A stretch of DNA of 64,000 nucleotides from Paenibacillus vietnamensis (GTDB lineage: Bacteria; Bacillota; Bacilli; Paenibacillales; Paenibacillaceae): positions 1-64,000 of the forward strand of contig NZ_JAHMHW010000005.1 in NCBI RefSeq assembly GCF_020169515.1. Reading direction: 5' to 3'. This document shows, one piece after another, positions 53,582-62,133 of the stretch. The stretch's first letter is position 1; the number at the start of each line of letters is the position of its first letter. A program made the position numbers and the translations under genes. A model generated the notes under the pieces. That model saw nothing but the letters and a program-made list of their open reading frames with translations, searched no databases and was not told where the DNA came from.

Positions 53582-54496
53582 ATGAACGCAGTGGAAGCAG
53601 TAGCGAAGCCGGCGGCAAGCAAGGAAAAAAGGCGAACGTTCGATGTGTTGGAGGCGTTGATCTATTTATTCGCGGTCATGATGCTGATCTTAATCGTGTA
53701 CCCGATCTATTTTATCGTCATCGCGTCGTTCAGCGATCCGGCAGCGGTTGCCGGCGGCAGGATGTGGGTGCTCCCGATGGGGTTCACGCTGGACGGCTAC
53801 CAAGAGCTGCTAAAGCATTCGAACATATGGATCGGCTATAAAAATACGATTTTGTACACGGTCATAGGGACGCTGATCAGCCTGGCCGTCAACGTTTCGG
53901 CGGCGTATGCGCTTTCCCGTAAGGATCTGGCCGGTCGCAAGGCGATTACTTTGTTTTTTATCTTTACGATGTTTTTTAACGGCGGTTTGATTCCGACTTT
54001 CCTGACGATCCGCGACTTTCATCTGTACGATACGTTTCTCGTCATGGTGCTGCCGTTTTCCGTCGCCGTATTCAACATTATCGTGGCGCGCACATTTTTT
54101 CAATCGAGCATTCCCGGCGATTTGTGGGAGGCCGCCCAGCTTGACGGCTGCGGCAACCTGAAATATTATGTCCAGATCGTGCTTCCGCTATCGAAGGCGG
54201 TGCTGTCGGTATTGGCGCTCTGGACGGCCGTCGGGTATTGGAATTCGTATTTCAACGCGCTAATTTATTTAAAGGATCAGGATTTGTACCCGCTGCAGCT
54301 TATCCTGCGCAATATCCTGATTACAAACCAGATGCAGTCGAGCATGGGCACGGGCGAAGCGGCGGTTATCGCCATGCGCCTTGCCAATCTGATGCGCTAT
54401 TCGGTCATCATCGTTTCCACGCTTCCTATTATGTGCATGTATCCGTTCGTGCAGAAGTACTTCAACCAGGGGGTGATGATCGGCGCCGTGAAATAG
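53582..54496 (+). CDS. sugar ABC transporter permease, LplC/YtcP-like
   Basis: A 304-residue permease with the EAA loop LWEAAQLDGCGNLKYYVQI and the family end KYFNQGVMIGAVK. AAAGGATGG suits the ATG at 53582, 18 bp after the previous stop; a GTG one codon earlier is less well placed. Confidence 0.92.
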   Translation: MNAVEAVAKPAASKEKRRTFDVLEALIYLFAVMMLILIVYPIYFIVIASFSDPAAVAGGRMWVLPMGFTLDGYQELLKHSNIWIGYKNTILYTVIGTLISLAVNVSAAYALSRKDLAGRKAITLFFIFTMFFNGGLIPTFLTIRDFHLYDTFLVMVLPFSVAVFNIIVARTFFQSSIPGDLWEAAQLDGCGNLKYYVQIVLPLSKAVLSVLALWTAVGYWNSYFNALIYLKDQDLYPLQLILRNILITNQMQSSMGTGEAAVIAMRLANLMRYSVIIVSTLPIMCMYPFVQKYFNQGVMIGAVK

Positions 54497-54541
54497 GGGA
54501 TCCGCTTGACCATTTTTAATTTGAACAGGGGGAAGCTTCGC

Positions 54542-56149
54542 ATGTACCAAAAATCGAAAGCAAAAGGAAAAAGATGGTCCATCGCCTTCGTTAGTTTTTG
54601 CACGGTGTTCGGTTTAATCGGCTGCTCCGGGAATTCGGAGAACGCTCCTGCCAAAGCGGGGGCCGAATTCAACAAGGAAGGGCTTCCGATCGTATCGGAG
54701 CCGGTCACGCTGGACGTTCTGACCGTCCGCTGGGGCAATATGGGGGACACGTTCAAAAATAACACATGGCTGCAGGAGCTGGAGAAAGAGACGAACGTCA
54801 AAATCAATTGGCAGGTCATGTCCTACAACGACTGGGGCGAGCAAAAGTCGATTATGCTGGCGAGCGGCACGCTGCCGGATATTATTTTCGGAGATATCGT
54901 CTTCTCGGATTCCGATATCGTTAACAACTTATCGTATTTCCTCCCGCTGGACGATTTAATCGATCAATATATGCCGAATCTGAAGGCGGCAATGGAAGAA
55001 ACGCCTGAGATGAGGAAGCTCAGCACGTTCCCGGACGGGAAAATCTACTCGCTGCCTGCAAGGCTGCCGTCGCGTCCGAAAAGCACGATGCAGCCGGTCA
55101 TCAACAAAGCCTGGCTGGACCAGCTTGGCTTGGAAGTGCCGGATAATATCGACGAGCTGTATGAGGTGTTCAAGGCGTTCAAGGAAAAGGACCCGAACCA
55201 GAACGGCAAAGCCGATGAAATTCCGTTCAGCGGCTCGGTCGATATCAGCATGGACTTCCTGAGCCCGTTCGGGATTACCGACCTGAATAACAACAGCATG
55301 ATGCTGAAAAACGGCGATCCGGTGTTTTACCCTGCCTCGAACGAATATAAGGAAGCGATCAAATGGGTGCACAAGCTGTATTCGGAAGGTTTGATCGACC
55401 AGGAGCTGTTCACGCAGGACAGCACGATGTCGACGGCGAAGCAGCAAAATCCGGATGTCGCCCTGATCGGCTTCTCCAACCAATGGATACCTGACGCGGT
55501 GTTCGGCAAATGGAAGGATCAATATGCAACGATTCCGTCGATTGCCGGACCGGACGGGAACCGATACCAGACCGGCGACCCGGTCGGCCTCAGCCTTCGC
55601 CGCAATGAGCTCCTGATCACGAAATCCGGCAAGCATCCGGAGGTCGCGGCGCGCTGGGCGGACCAGTTCTACACGAATGAAGCGAGCATCCAAAATTTCT
55701 GGGGCGCGATCGGCACGGTTATCGAGAAGAAGGACGACGGCACTTATGCGTTGATGTCCCCGCCTGAAGGCACGAGCGCGGATGCCTGGTACTGGGAGCA
55801 ATCCGTGCGGGATTTCGGACCGAAATACGTAAGCCCAAGCTTCGAGAAAAATATCGTCTTGGACGAGACGACCGGCGACGGGCTGAAGCTTGTCATCGAC
55901 AAGCTCGGCAGCGAATACGTGACCGATCCGTTCCCGAACGTCATGTACAGCGCGGAGGAGTTCCAGGAGCTGCCTACGCTGACGACGGATATCGATAGCT
56001 ACGTCAAGACGACCCGCGCCCAGTGGATTACGAAAGGCAACGTCGACGAAGAGTGGGATGCCTATATCAAGCAGCTGAACACAATGGGGCTTAAACGGCT
56101 CGTTGAGATTCGTACGGAAGCCTATAAACGGTACACAAGCGTAGAGTAA
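54542..56149 (+). CDS. extracellular sugar-binding lipoprotein, LplA-like
   Basis: A 535-residue solute-binding lipoprotein. The signal peptide ends in GLIGC (C28), then comes a serine/asparagine-rich linker and a large family-1 binding domain. The frame is open to 54506, but AGGGGGAAG lies 9 bases before the ATG at 54542. It delivers its ligand to the two permeases. The following ThuA and dehydrogenase genes suggest a sugar that is oxidised after import. Confidence 0.9.
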   Translation: MYQKSKAKGKRWSIAFVSFCTVFGLIGCSGNSENAPAKAGAEFNKEGLPIVSEPVTLDVLTVRWGNMGDTFKNNTWLQELEKETNVKINWQVMSYNDWGEQKSIMLASGTLPDIIFGDIVFSDSDIVNNLSYFLPLDDLIDQYMPNLKAAMEETPEMRKLSTFPDGKIYSLPARLPSRPKSTMQPVINKAWLDQLGLEVPDNIDELYEVFKAFKEKDPNQNGKADEIPFSGSVDISMDFLSPFGITDLNNNSMMLKNGDPVFYPASNEYKEAIKWVHKLYSEGLIDQELFTQDSTMSTAKQQNPDVALIGFSNQWIPDAVFGKWKDQYATIPSIAGPDGNRYQTGDPVGLSLRRNELLITKSGKHPEVAARWADQFYTNEASIQNFWGAIGTVIEKKDDGTYALMSPPEGTSADAWYWEQSVRDFGPKYVSPSFEKNIVLDETTGDGLKLVIDKLGSEYVTDPFPNVMYSAEEFQELPTLTTDIDSYVKTTRAQWITKGNVDEEWDAYIKQLNTMGLKRLVEIRTEAYKRYTSVE

Positions 56150-56173
56150 AGAAAATGAAGGAGCGTAATAGTC

Positions 56174-56929
56174 ATGCTAAAGGTTACCGTATGGAATGAG
56201 AACCGCCATGAGAAAGCAAACCCGGTCGTCGGCGGCATTTATCCGGACGGCATTCATGGCGCGATTGCCGGATTTTTGGCGGAGGCCGGTTTTGACGCAG
56301 GAACGGCAACTCTGGATGAGCCGGAGCACGGACTGACGGATGACGTGCTGAACCGGACGGATGTCCTGATCTGGTGGGGGCATCTCGCCCATCACGAGGT
56401 TAGGGACGACATCGTCGAGAAGGTGTACCGGCGGGTTTTGGCGGGCATGGGGCTGATCGTGCTTCACTCGGGCCATGCCTCGAAAATTTTCAGCAAGCTG
56501 CTCGGCACGCCGACCATGCAGCTGAAGTGGCGCGAAGCGGACGAGAAGGAGCGGCTATGGGTCATCGATCCGGCCCATCCGATCGCCGCAGGGCTTGGAG
56601 AGTACATCGAGCTGCAGCAGGAGGAGATGTACGGCGAGCACTTTAACATCCCGGCGCCAGACCAGCTGGTGTTCATCTCTTGGTTCGAAGGCGGAGAGGT
56701 GTTCCGCAGCGGCGTGACGTACCACCGAGGGCAGGGGAAAATCTTTTACTTCCGCCCGGGTCATGAAACGTATCCGACTTACCATAACAAAGAAATCCAG
56801 AAGGTTATTGTGAACGGTGTGCGGTGGGCGGCGCCAAACGGCTCGGCGGAGCCGACGTACGGCAATGCGGCGCCGCTGGAGCCGATCGGGCGGAAGGTTT
56901 TGCCGGCGGAAGGAGCGGGCTCAAGATGA
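56174..56929 (+). CDS. ThuA-family protein
   Basis: A 251-residue cytoplasmic protein with the class I glutamine-amidotransferase-like fold of ThuA (trehalose utilisation). Landmarks are [11 protein letters not shown] at the start, [25 protein letters not shown], and [20 protein letters not shown] near the end. ThuA proteins work in the catabolism of 3-keto sugars with a Gfo/Idh dehydrogenase, exactly the partner found next with an ATGA overlap. GAAGGAGCG precedes the ATG. Confidence 0.9.
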   Translation: MLKVTVWNENRHEKANPVVGGIYPDGIHGAIAGFLAEAGFDAGTATLDEPEHGLTDDVLNRTDVLIWWGHLAHHEVRDDIVEKVYRRVLAGMGLIVLHSGHASKIFSKLLGTPTMQLKWREADEKERLWVIDPAHPIAAGLGEYIELQQEEMYGEHFNIPAPDQLVFISWFEGGEVFRSGVTYHRGQGKIFYFRPGHETYPTYHNKEIQKVIVNGVRWAAPNGSAEPTYGNAAPLEPIGRKVLPAEGAGSR

Positions 56930-57978
56930 AACGATTCCGGATCGGTTTGATTGGCCTCGGCGGCATGGCCCAGGAGCATATCCGCTGGATGAAGGCGGAG
57001 GGCCGCTTCGAGATCGCGGCCGTCAGCGACGTTTACGAGGAAGCGCTGGTCAAGGCCGGGGAGCAGCTCGGCATCGCGGAGGAAAAGCGGTATACGGATT
57101 TTAACCGGTTGATCGAAGACCCGGACGTCGAGGCGGTCATTTCCGTTACGCCGAACAACGTCCATGCGGAAATCATTCGAGGCTGCCTGCAGGCAGGGAA
57201 GCCATTTATGGCGGAGAAGCCGTTCACGCGCACGTTCGAGGAAGCGGTTCCGCTGCTCGAGCTGCATGAGCGGCAGCCGGTTCCGGCCTTGCTCGCCTTT
57301 ACCTACCGCTATACGCCGGCCTTCCGCTTTGCGAGAGAGCTTATACGCGAAGGCAAGCTCGGCGAGGTCCGCAGCTTCTCGATTCAGTACTTGCAGGGCT
57401 GGGGCGCAGCGGCAAACAATACGCCTTATATATGGCGGTTCAACAAAGCGATCACCGGCACGGGCACGCTCGGAGATCTGGGCTCTCATATGATCGACAT
57501 GGCGCGTTTCCTGTTCGGGGAGGAGTTCGAAGAGCTGTCGGCGCAGCTGCATACGATCATTCCGGAGCGCCACGATCCCTCGAGCGGGACGATGGCCGCC
57601 GTCGAGGTCGACGACTTCGCCAGCTTCCAGGCCCGGATGACGGGCGGCAGGATGGGCGTCTTCCAGACGACCCGCAACGCGATCGGCTCGGGCAATCAGC
57701 ACGAGGTGTCCGTCTACGGGGATTGCGGCACGCTGCACGCATCGACGCTTAACCCGAACCAGCTGATATGGATCCGCGAAGAAGCGCCAGGGCAGCTAGC
57801 GACGGTCACACTCGACGTGCCTGCGCACTGCAAAGTCACGCAGTACGCGGACTTTGCCTCCCTGCTCGAGGGGAACGTCCCGGACGGCCTTCCGGGCTTC
57901 ATGGACGGCTACCGCAACCAGGAAATACTGGATGCGATCGTCAGGGCAAGCGAAACGAAGGCGACCGTTAAGCTATAA
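56926..57978 (+). CDS. Gfo/Idh/MocA-family oxidoreductase
   Basis: A 350-residue NAD(P)-dependent sugar dehydrogenase. The Rossmann motif is [13 protein letters not shown] (6-18). The family EKP motif with the catalytic lysine is AEKPFTRT (near 96-103). The [14 protein letters not shown] segment carries the second conserved histidine. The ATG overlaps the ThuA stop, so the two are coupled. The reading frame continues upstream in ThuA sequence, which I exclude. Together with ThuA it likely oxidises or processes the imported glycoside. A terminator ends the operon. Confidence 0.92.
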   Translation: MKRFRIGLIGLGGMAQEHIRWMKAEGRFEIAAVSDVYEEALVKAGEQLGIAEEKRYTDFNRLIEDPDVEAVISVTPNNVHAEIIRGCLQAGKPFMAEKPFTRTFEEAVPLLELHERQPVPALLAFTYRYTPAFRFARELIREGKLGEVRSFSIQYLQGWGAAANNTPYIWRFNKAITGTGTLGDLGSHMIDMARFLFGEEFEELSAQLHTIIPERHDPSSGTMAAVEVDDFASFQARMTGGRMGVFQTTRNAIGSGNQHEVSVYGDCGTLHASTLNPNQLIWIREEAPGQLATVTLDVPAHCKVTQYADFASLLEGNVPDGLPGFMDGYRNQEILDAIVRASETKATVKL

Positions 57979-57986
57979 AAAAGGTG

Positions 57987-58017
57987 ATACCCGGAGGCTT
58001 AGGCTTCCGGGTATTTT
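57987..58017 (+). terminator. Rho-independent terminator
   Basis: ATACCCGGA pairs with TCCGGGTAT around a short loop, followed by TTT. It ends the importer-ThuA-dehydrogenase operon. Confidence 0.8.
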
Positions 58018-58024
58018 GCGATTT

Positions 58025-58222
58025 TGTTCTTTTGCTCACTATCCCCTGGGCTCAGGATGGGTAGGCGAAAACAGCTCAGCTCGGGTTGGGTACACGAAAA
58101 TGCTCAACCCGGGATGGTGGACGAAGGTAGCTCAAATTCCTGAGTTGAGGGGACAATGAAGCAAAGAACGAAAAAAGGGTGACCCATCTAGCTTGGGTGT
58201 GTGCGAGTGATTTTTAGTGAGG
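58025..58222. repeat. palindromic intergenic repeat, family 2 copy 2
   Basis: The arm CACTATCCCCTGGGCTCAGGA (58037-58057) pairs with TCCTGAGTTGAGGGGACAATG (58138-58158). The interior repeats a unit like GCTCAGGATGGGTAGGCGAA in degenerate form. The tail GCGAGTGATTTTTAGTGAGG matches the tail of copy 3. Confidence 0.8.
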
Positions 58223-58249
58223 ATGTTCGGATCTTGCGGAGCTTGATGA

Positions 58250-58494
58250 GTTACGCAGGCAGAGGGTATATAGCTTGTATTGTTCTTTTGCGCACTATCC
58301 CCTCGGTTCCGGCCGGGCAGATAAATACGCAGCTCATGATGGGTAGACGAATAAAGCTCTGGACGGTCAGACGAATACACAGCTCATGATGGTGGGACGA
58401 AAACAGCCCGTTTTCCTGAGCTAAAGGGAGAGTGGATCAAAAATGAAAAAAAGAGGTGCCTTATCGAAGCCGGGCGAGTGATTGACAGTGAGGA
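58250..58494. repeat. palindromic intergenic repeat, family 2 copy 3
   Basis: It starts GTTACGCAG like copy 1. The arm CACTATCCCCTCGGTTCCGG (58293-58312) partly pairs with TCCTGAGCTAAAGGGAGAGTG (58414-58434). The interior has CAGCTCATGATGGGTAGACG repeated. It lies in tandem with copy 2; together they fill the 600 bp gap before the glycosylase gene, where no gene is seen. Confidence 0.8.
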
Positions 58495-58592
58495 GATGAG
58501 GAGTTTCACAATCTTGCTGTTTCATTCCATCTTGGGGCATCAATCGGGCCGGATAAGGTATAGTAGAAGAAAGAATCGGGAGGGGGACGCGA

Positions 58593-59201
58593 ATGATGAC
58601 CAAAACCTTCGACTATGGCGAGGAAGAGATCGAATATTTGAAAAAGAGGGATGCGGCGCTTGGGGCGGCGATAGACAGGATCGGCAAGGTGGAAAGAGCC
58701 GTGACGCCGGACCTGTTCTCCGCACTGACACATGCGATCGTTGGCCAGCTCATTTCGGTTAAGGCCGCGGCTACGATATGGGGGAGACTGCAGAGCCGGT
58801 TCGGCGAATTCAGCGCGGAACGTCTGGCGGCCCAAACGGCGGCGGATTTGAAGCAATGCGGCTTAAGCATGAAAAAAGCGGAATGCATCAAGGAGATCGC
58901 CGAGCTTATCGCACAAGGCGGCTTGCAGATGGAGGAGCTGCGCCGCTTGTCCGATAAAGAGGTGATCGACAGGCTGACGGCTATTAAAGGCGTAGGCATC
59001 TGGACGGCGGAAATGCTGCTGCTTCATTGCCTGGAACGGCGAGATGTCGTCAGCTGGGGAGATATCGCCATCCGTCGCGGCATGATGAGACTGTACGGGC
59101 TGGACACTTTGTCCAAGCAGCAATTTAACGCCTATCGTGACAACTACTCGCCTTACGGAACGGTAGCTTCCATCTACCTATGGGAACTATCAGCACCATG
59201 A
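58593..59201 (+). CDS. DNA-3-methyladenine glycosylase II-like (AlkA/HhH-GPD)
   Basis: A 202-residue base-excision repair enzyme. The helix-hairpin-helix is LTAIKGVGIWTAEMLLL (near 128-144), and the catalytic aspartate lies in VSWGDIAIRRGMMRLYG (near 155). The N-terminal AlkA domain is missing, as in short bacterial homologues. It removes alkylated purines from DNA. GGGAGGGGGAC precedes the paired ATG codons at 58593 and 58596. It is monocistronic. Confidence 0.92.
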   Translation: MMTKTFDYGEEEIEYLKKRDAALGAAIDRIGKVERAVTPDLFSALTHAIVGQLISVKAAATIWGRLQSRFGEFSAERLAAQTAADLKQCGLSMKKAECIKEIAELIAQGGLQMEELRRLSDKEVIDRLTAIKGVGIWTAEMLLLHCLERRDVVSWGDIAIRRGMMRLYGLDTLSKQQFNAYRDNYSPYGTVASIYLWELSAP

Positions 59202-59309
59202 AAGGATTGGACTCCCGGAGAATTAAAATTAAAGCAAAAATGACACAAACACCCCCCCATTTTCATCTATTGTTAAGATGATTGAAAACAAGGAGGGGCA
59301 TTAAAGGCG

Positions 59310-60224
59310 ATGGGAGCCAGACTAAGACAAGGTGTTTCGTTTTTAACCTGGAATATCTATCTAGGTGCGGATTTATCACCGTTGACAGGCGGACTAACGC
59401 CACCGGCGGTAACACAAGTGTACCGTCAATTTCTTGCGACCAATTTTCCTGTTCGTGCCAAAGCAATCGCCAGTCAGATTGCGTCTAGAAAACCCGATCT
59501 CATCGGCTTACAGGAAGCGGAAAGGTGGGAGCTCGAAGTTCCCGGTTTTGGGACGGTTGTCTATGACTTTGTTGAATTGCTGATGGCTGAGTTAAAAGCG
59601 ATCGGGCTGCACTATGAAGCAGCGGCTCGTAATCATAATCGGGATGTACAAGATGTTCAGGATAGTAACGGAAATAAGATTAGTTTTCTGGACCGGGATG
59701 TCATTTTGATTCGAAAAGAACTAGGACTTCAGGTGATCGATAAACAAGAAGTTAATTTCACAACGAATTATTCCGGATTCACTCGGGGATGGTCCTCGGT
59801 TGATGTGAAATTAGGTAATCGTGTTTTTAGGATGATCAACACCCATTTGGAGCCGCTTGATTTTAATACAAGGAATGCCCAAGCATTGGAGCTGATAAAT
59901 GGTCCGGCCAAGACTGAGTTACCGGTGATTCTTACGGGAGATTTGAATTTGACCCCTGCCAACCCTACATTCACTGCTTTAGTCAGTTCAGGACTTCGTG
60001 ATGTATGGACTGAAGTGGGGGCAGGCTTTGGCTTTACCGGTGTTCAGGCCCCCGATCTTTTGAATGCAGCTTCTGCATTGAATATAAGAATAGACTATAT
60101 TCTATTTAAAAATGTGACGATACCGATTCATGCGGATTTGGTTGGAGAAGAACAGGGTGACAGGACACCTGCCGCTCTCTGGCCTTCCGATCACGCCGGA
60201 GTTTTCGCCACATTTAAGTTGTAA
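59310..60224 (+). CDS. endonuclease/exonuclease/phosphatase-fold protein
   Basis: A 304-residue EEP-superfamily protein. All catalytic motifs are visible in order: TWNIYLGAD, LIGLQEAE, RMINTHLEP, ILTGDLNLTP, RIDYILF and WPSDHAGVFATF. These bind Mg and cleave phosphoester bonds. There is no signal peptide. The DNA is lower in GC than its neighbours, a hint of transfer. AAGGAGGGGC precedes the ATG. The substrate (nucleic acid, phospholipid or phosphoinositide) cannot be set from sequence. Confidence 0.88.
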   Translation: MGARLRQGVSFLTWNIYLGADLSPLTGGLTPPAVTQVYRQFLATNFPVRAKAIASQIASRKPDLIGLQEAERWELEVPGFGTVVYDFVELLMAELKAIGLHYEAAARNHNRDVQDVQDSNGNKISFLDRDVILIRKELGLQVIDKQEVNFTTNYSGFTRGWSSVDVKLGNRVFRMINTHLEPLDFNTRNAQALELINGPAKTELPVILTGDLNLTPANPTFTALVSSGLRDVWTEVGAGFGFTGVQAPDLLNAASALNIRIDYILFKNVTIPIHADLVGEEQGDRTPAALWPSDHAGVFATFKL

Positions 60225-60252
60225 TGAAAAAGAGGTATGGTCGCATGAATTG

Positions 60253-60274
60253 CCGCGGAAATCGCGGTTTTTTT
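60253..60274 (+). terminator. Rho-independent terminator
   Basis: CCGCG/CGCGG with a short loop, followed by seven Ts, just after the EEP gene. Confidence 0.75.
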
Positions 60275-60390
60275 GTTTTATTGGTTTAAGTTCTATTGAA
60301 ATATTGGGAATTAATGTTGTTGAAATTTTTGCATATCCGATGCATCCTTAACATACGGAAGTTGTCTGATCTGTCGTAGGAGAGAAGGGG

Positions 60391-62133
60391 ATGCCGCTGT
60401 TTAAAGGATCGCTTCAAGTCAAGTTTATTTTGGCCTGCCTGCTTGTCGTTCTGCCATTCGCGACGCTGCTGTTTCTGGTCAACCGGTTCAGCATGAACAA
60501 CATCCGCGAAGAGATTATCAATTCGAATACCAATCTGATGCGGCTGTATATGGCTTCCCTGGATACGTCTCTTCAGAAAATCAACGACAATTTGAGCAGC
60601 GTCCAGCGCAGCAGCGACGATCTCAATCTGGTTTCCAAATATGAACCCGGCAGCCGGCCTTACATTTACAGCAAATATAAAGCGATGGAATCGCTGAAGC
60701 AGGTGCTGGTCTATACGCCGCAAGCCGATTTTCTGTTTTTGTACATGCAGAAGAGCAAGGACCTGGCGTCCACCGACCAATCGATTGGAAGCGGCCCGGG
60801 CCGGACAGGCTGGCTGGAGGTGCTCGACCGCGCGATCGAAACGAGGGAATTTTACAGCTGGCAGACGATTCATGACGCCAATTCCTTTGGCTTGATCAGC
60901 GTCGTCGAAGCCGCTCCTTCCGTCTATATCGGCGCCTGGGTCGGATCCGGCAACGTTATGGCGCCATTCCGGCAAATGGATCTCGGCGACCGGGGCCAGG
61001 TCGTGGCGCTGTCCAAGCAGTACGAGGTGCTGGCGAGCATGAAGGAGCAGTCGTTTCTGAAGCAGGAGCCGTCGTTTTTCCGAAAGCGTTTTCCGGTGTC
61101 CGAGGAGGAAGGCTCCAAGCTTCGTTACGTGCAGGTGAGCCGGGAGTCGTCGATGGCTGATCTGCTGCTGACGGTGCTCATTCCGGAATCGATATTGCTG
61201 AAAAACCTGCTATTTTTTGAGCGGCTGTTTTATCTGATTATTTTGGCGGTTATCGTCATGCTCGCCATTTATGTGGCCGTTCTGCGGACGATCCTGATCA
61301 AGCCAATCCGGAAGCTGATCAAGGGGATGCGGCTTCTTGAGGAGGGAAGGCTGGATATCCGGATCCGGCCCGAGAAAACCTTGGAGCTCAGCCAGCTCAT
61401 TGAGGCGTTCAACCGGATGGCCTCCGAAATCAGACATTTGAAAATCGATGTTTACGAAGAGAAAAACCGCTCTCTGCGGGCGGAGTATAAACAGCTTCAA
61501 GCGCAGATCAATCCGCATTTTTATTTGAACAGCTTGAATATTGTGTACAATCTGGTCGCCCTTCGCAATTACGATACGGTGAAAAAGCTGATCCTGCATA
61601 TTTCCGAGTATTTCCGCTTTATTACGAGAACGGAGAAGGAGCTGATTACGATCGGCGAGGAGATCGGGCATGTCCGCAATTACATGGGCATTCAAATGCT
61701 GCGTTTTCCGGACCAGATCCGGTTCGAGTGCGACATGGACGAAGAAGCGGGCTCCGCTCTGCTTCCGCCTTTGTCGCTGCAGCCCTTCGTGGAGAATGCC
61801 GTCGTGCACGGCTTCACAAATCCCGAGCTGGCGTTTGTTATCCGCCTCGAGGTTTGCCTGCACGGCAAGGCCGCGGAGGGAGGCTGTTTCGTCGACATTA
61901 CCGTGTCGGACAATGGGACGGGCTTTTCCCCGGAGCTACTGGAACAGCTGCAAAATCTTAATTATTTCAACGAAACGCAGGAGGGACATCTTGGCATTTG
62001 GAACATCTACAGGAGATTAAGCATGCGTTACGGCGGACGGACTGCCGCCTCGTTCGCGAATGCGGACGGGGGAGGCGCGATAATCCGCCTCCGCATTCCA
62101 TACGAAACGGAAGGGGGACAAGAGCATGTATAA
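60391..62133 (+). CDS. YesM-like sensor histidine kinase
   Basis: A 580-residue membrane kinase. TM1 lies near 11-31, an extracellular sensor spans 32-275, TM2 lies near 280-305 (LIILAVIVMLAIYVAVL), and a HAMP domain spans 305-355. The His_kinase motif QINPHFYLNSLNIVYNL carries the histidine, and the ATPase domain has SDNGTGFSPEL and EGHLGIWNIYRRL. GAGAGAAGGGG precedes the ATG. It overlaps the response regulator gene by 8 bp, so the two are made together. Confidence 0.93.
   Translation: MPLFKGSLQVKFILACLLVVLPFATLLFLVNRFSMNNIREEIINSNTNLMRLYMASLDTSLQKINDNLSSVQRSSDDLNLVSKYEPGSRPYIYSKYKAMESLKQVLVYTPQADFLFLYMQKSKDLASTDQSIGSGPGRTGWLEVLDRAIETREFYSWQTIHDANSFGLISVVEAAPSVYIGAWVGSGNVMAPFRQMDLGDRGQVVALSKQYEVLASMKEQSFLKQEPSFFRKRFPVSEEEGSKLRYVQVSRESSMADLLLTVLIPESILLKNLLFFERLFYLIILAVIVMLAIYVAVLRTILIKPIRKLIKGMRLLEEGRLDIRIRPEKTLELSQLIEAFNRMASEIRHLKIDVYEEKNRSLRAEYKQLQAQINPHFYLNSLNIVYNLVALRNYDTVKKLILHISEYFRFITRTEKELITIGEEIGHVRNYMGIQMLRFPDQIRFECDMDEEAGSALLPPLSLQPFVENAVVHGFTNPELAFVIRLEVCLHGKAAEGGCFVDITVSDNGTGFSPELLEQLQNLNYFNETQEGHLGIWNIYRRLSMRYGGRTAASFANADGGGAIIRLRIPYETEGGQEHV

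Noticed and set aside
58025..58494. CRISPR array from the repeated units in this gap
   Set aside because: Repeats are degenerate, unevenly spaced and lie inside palindromic elements; no cas genes are nearby.
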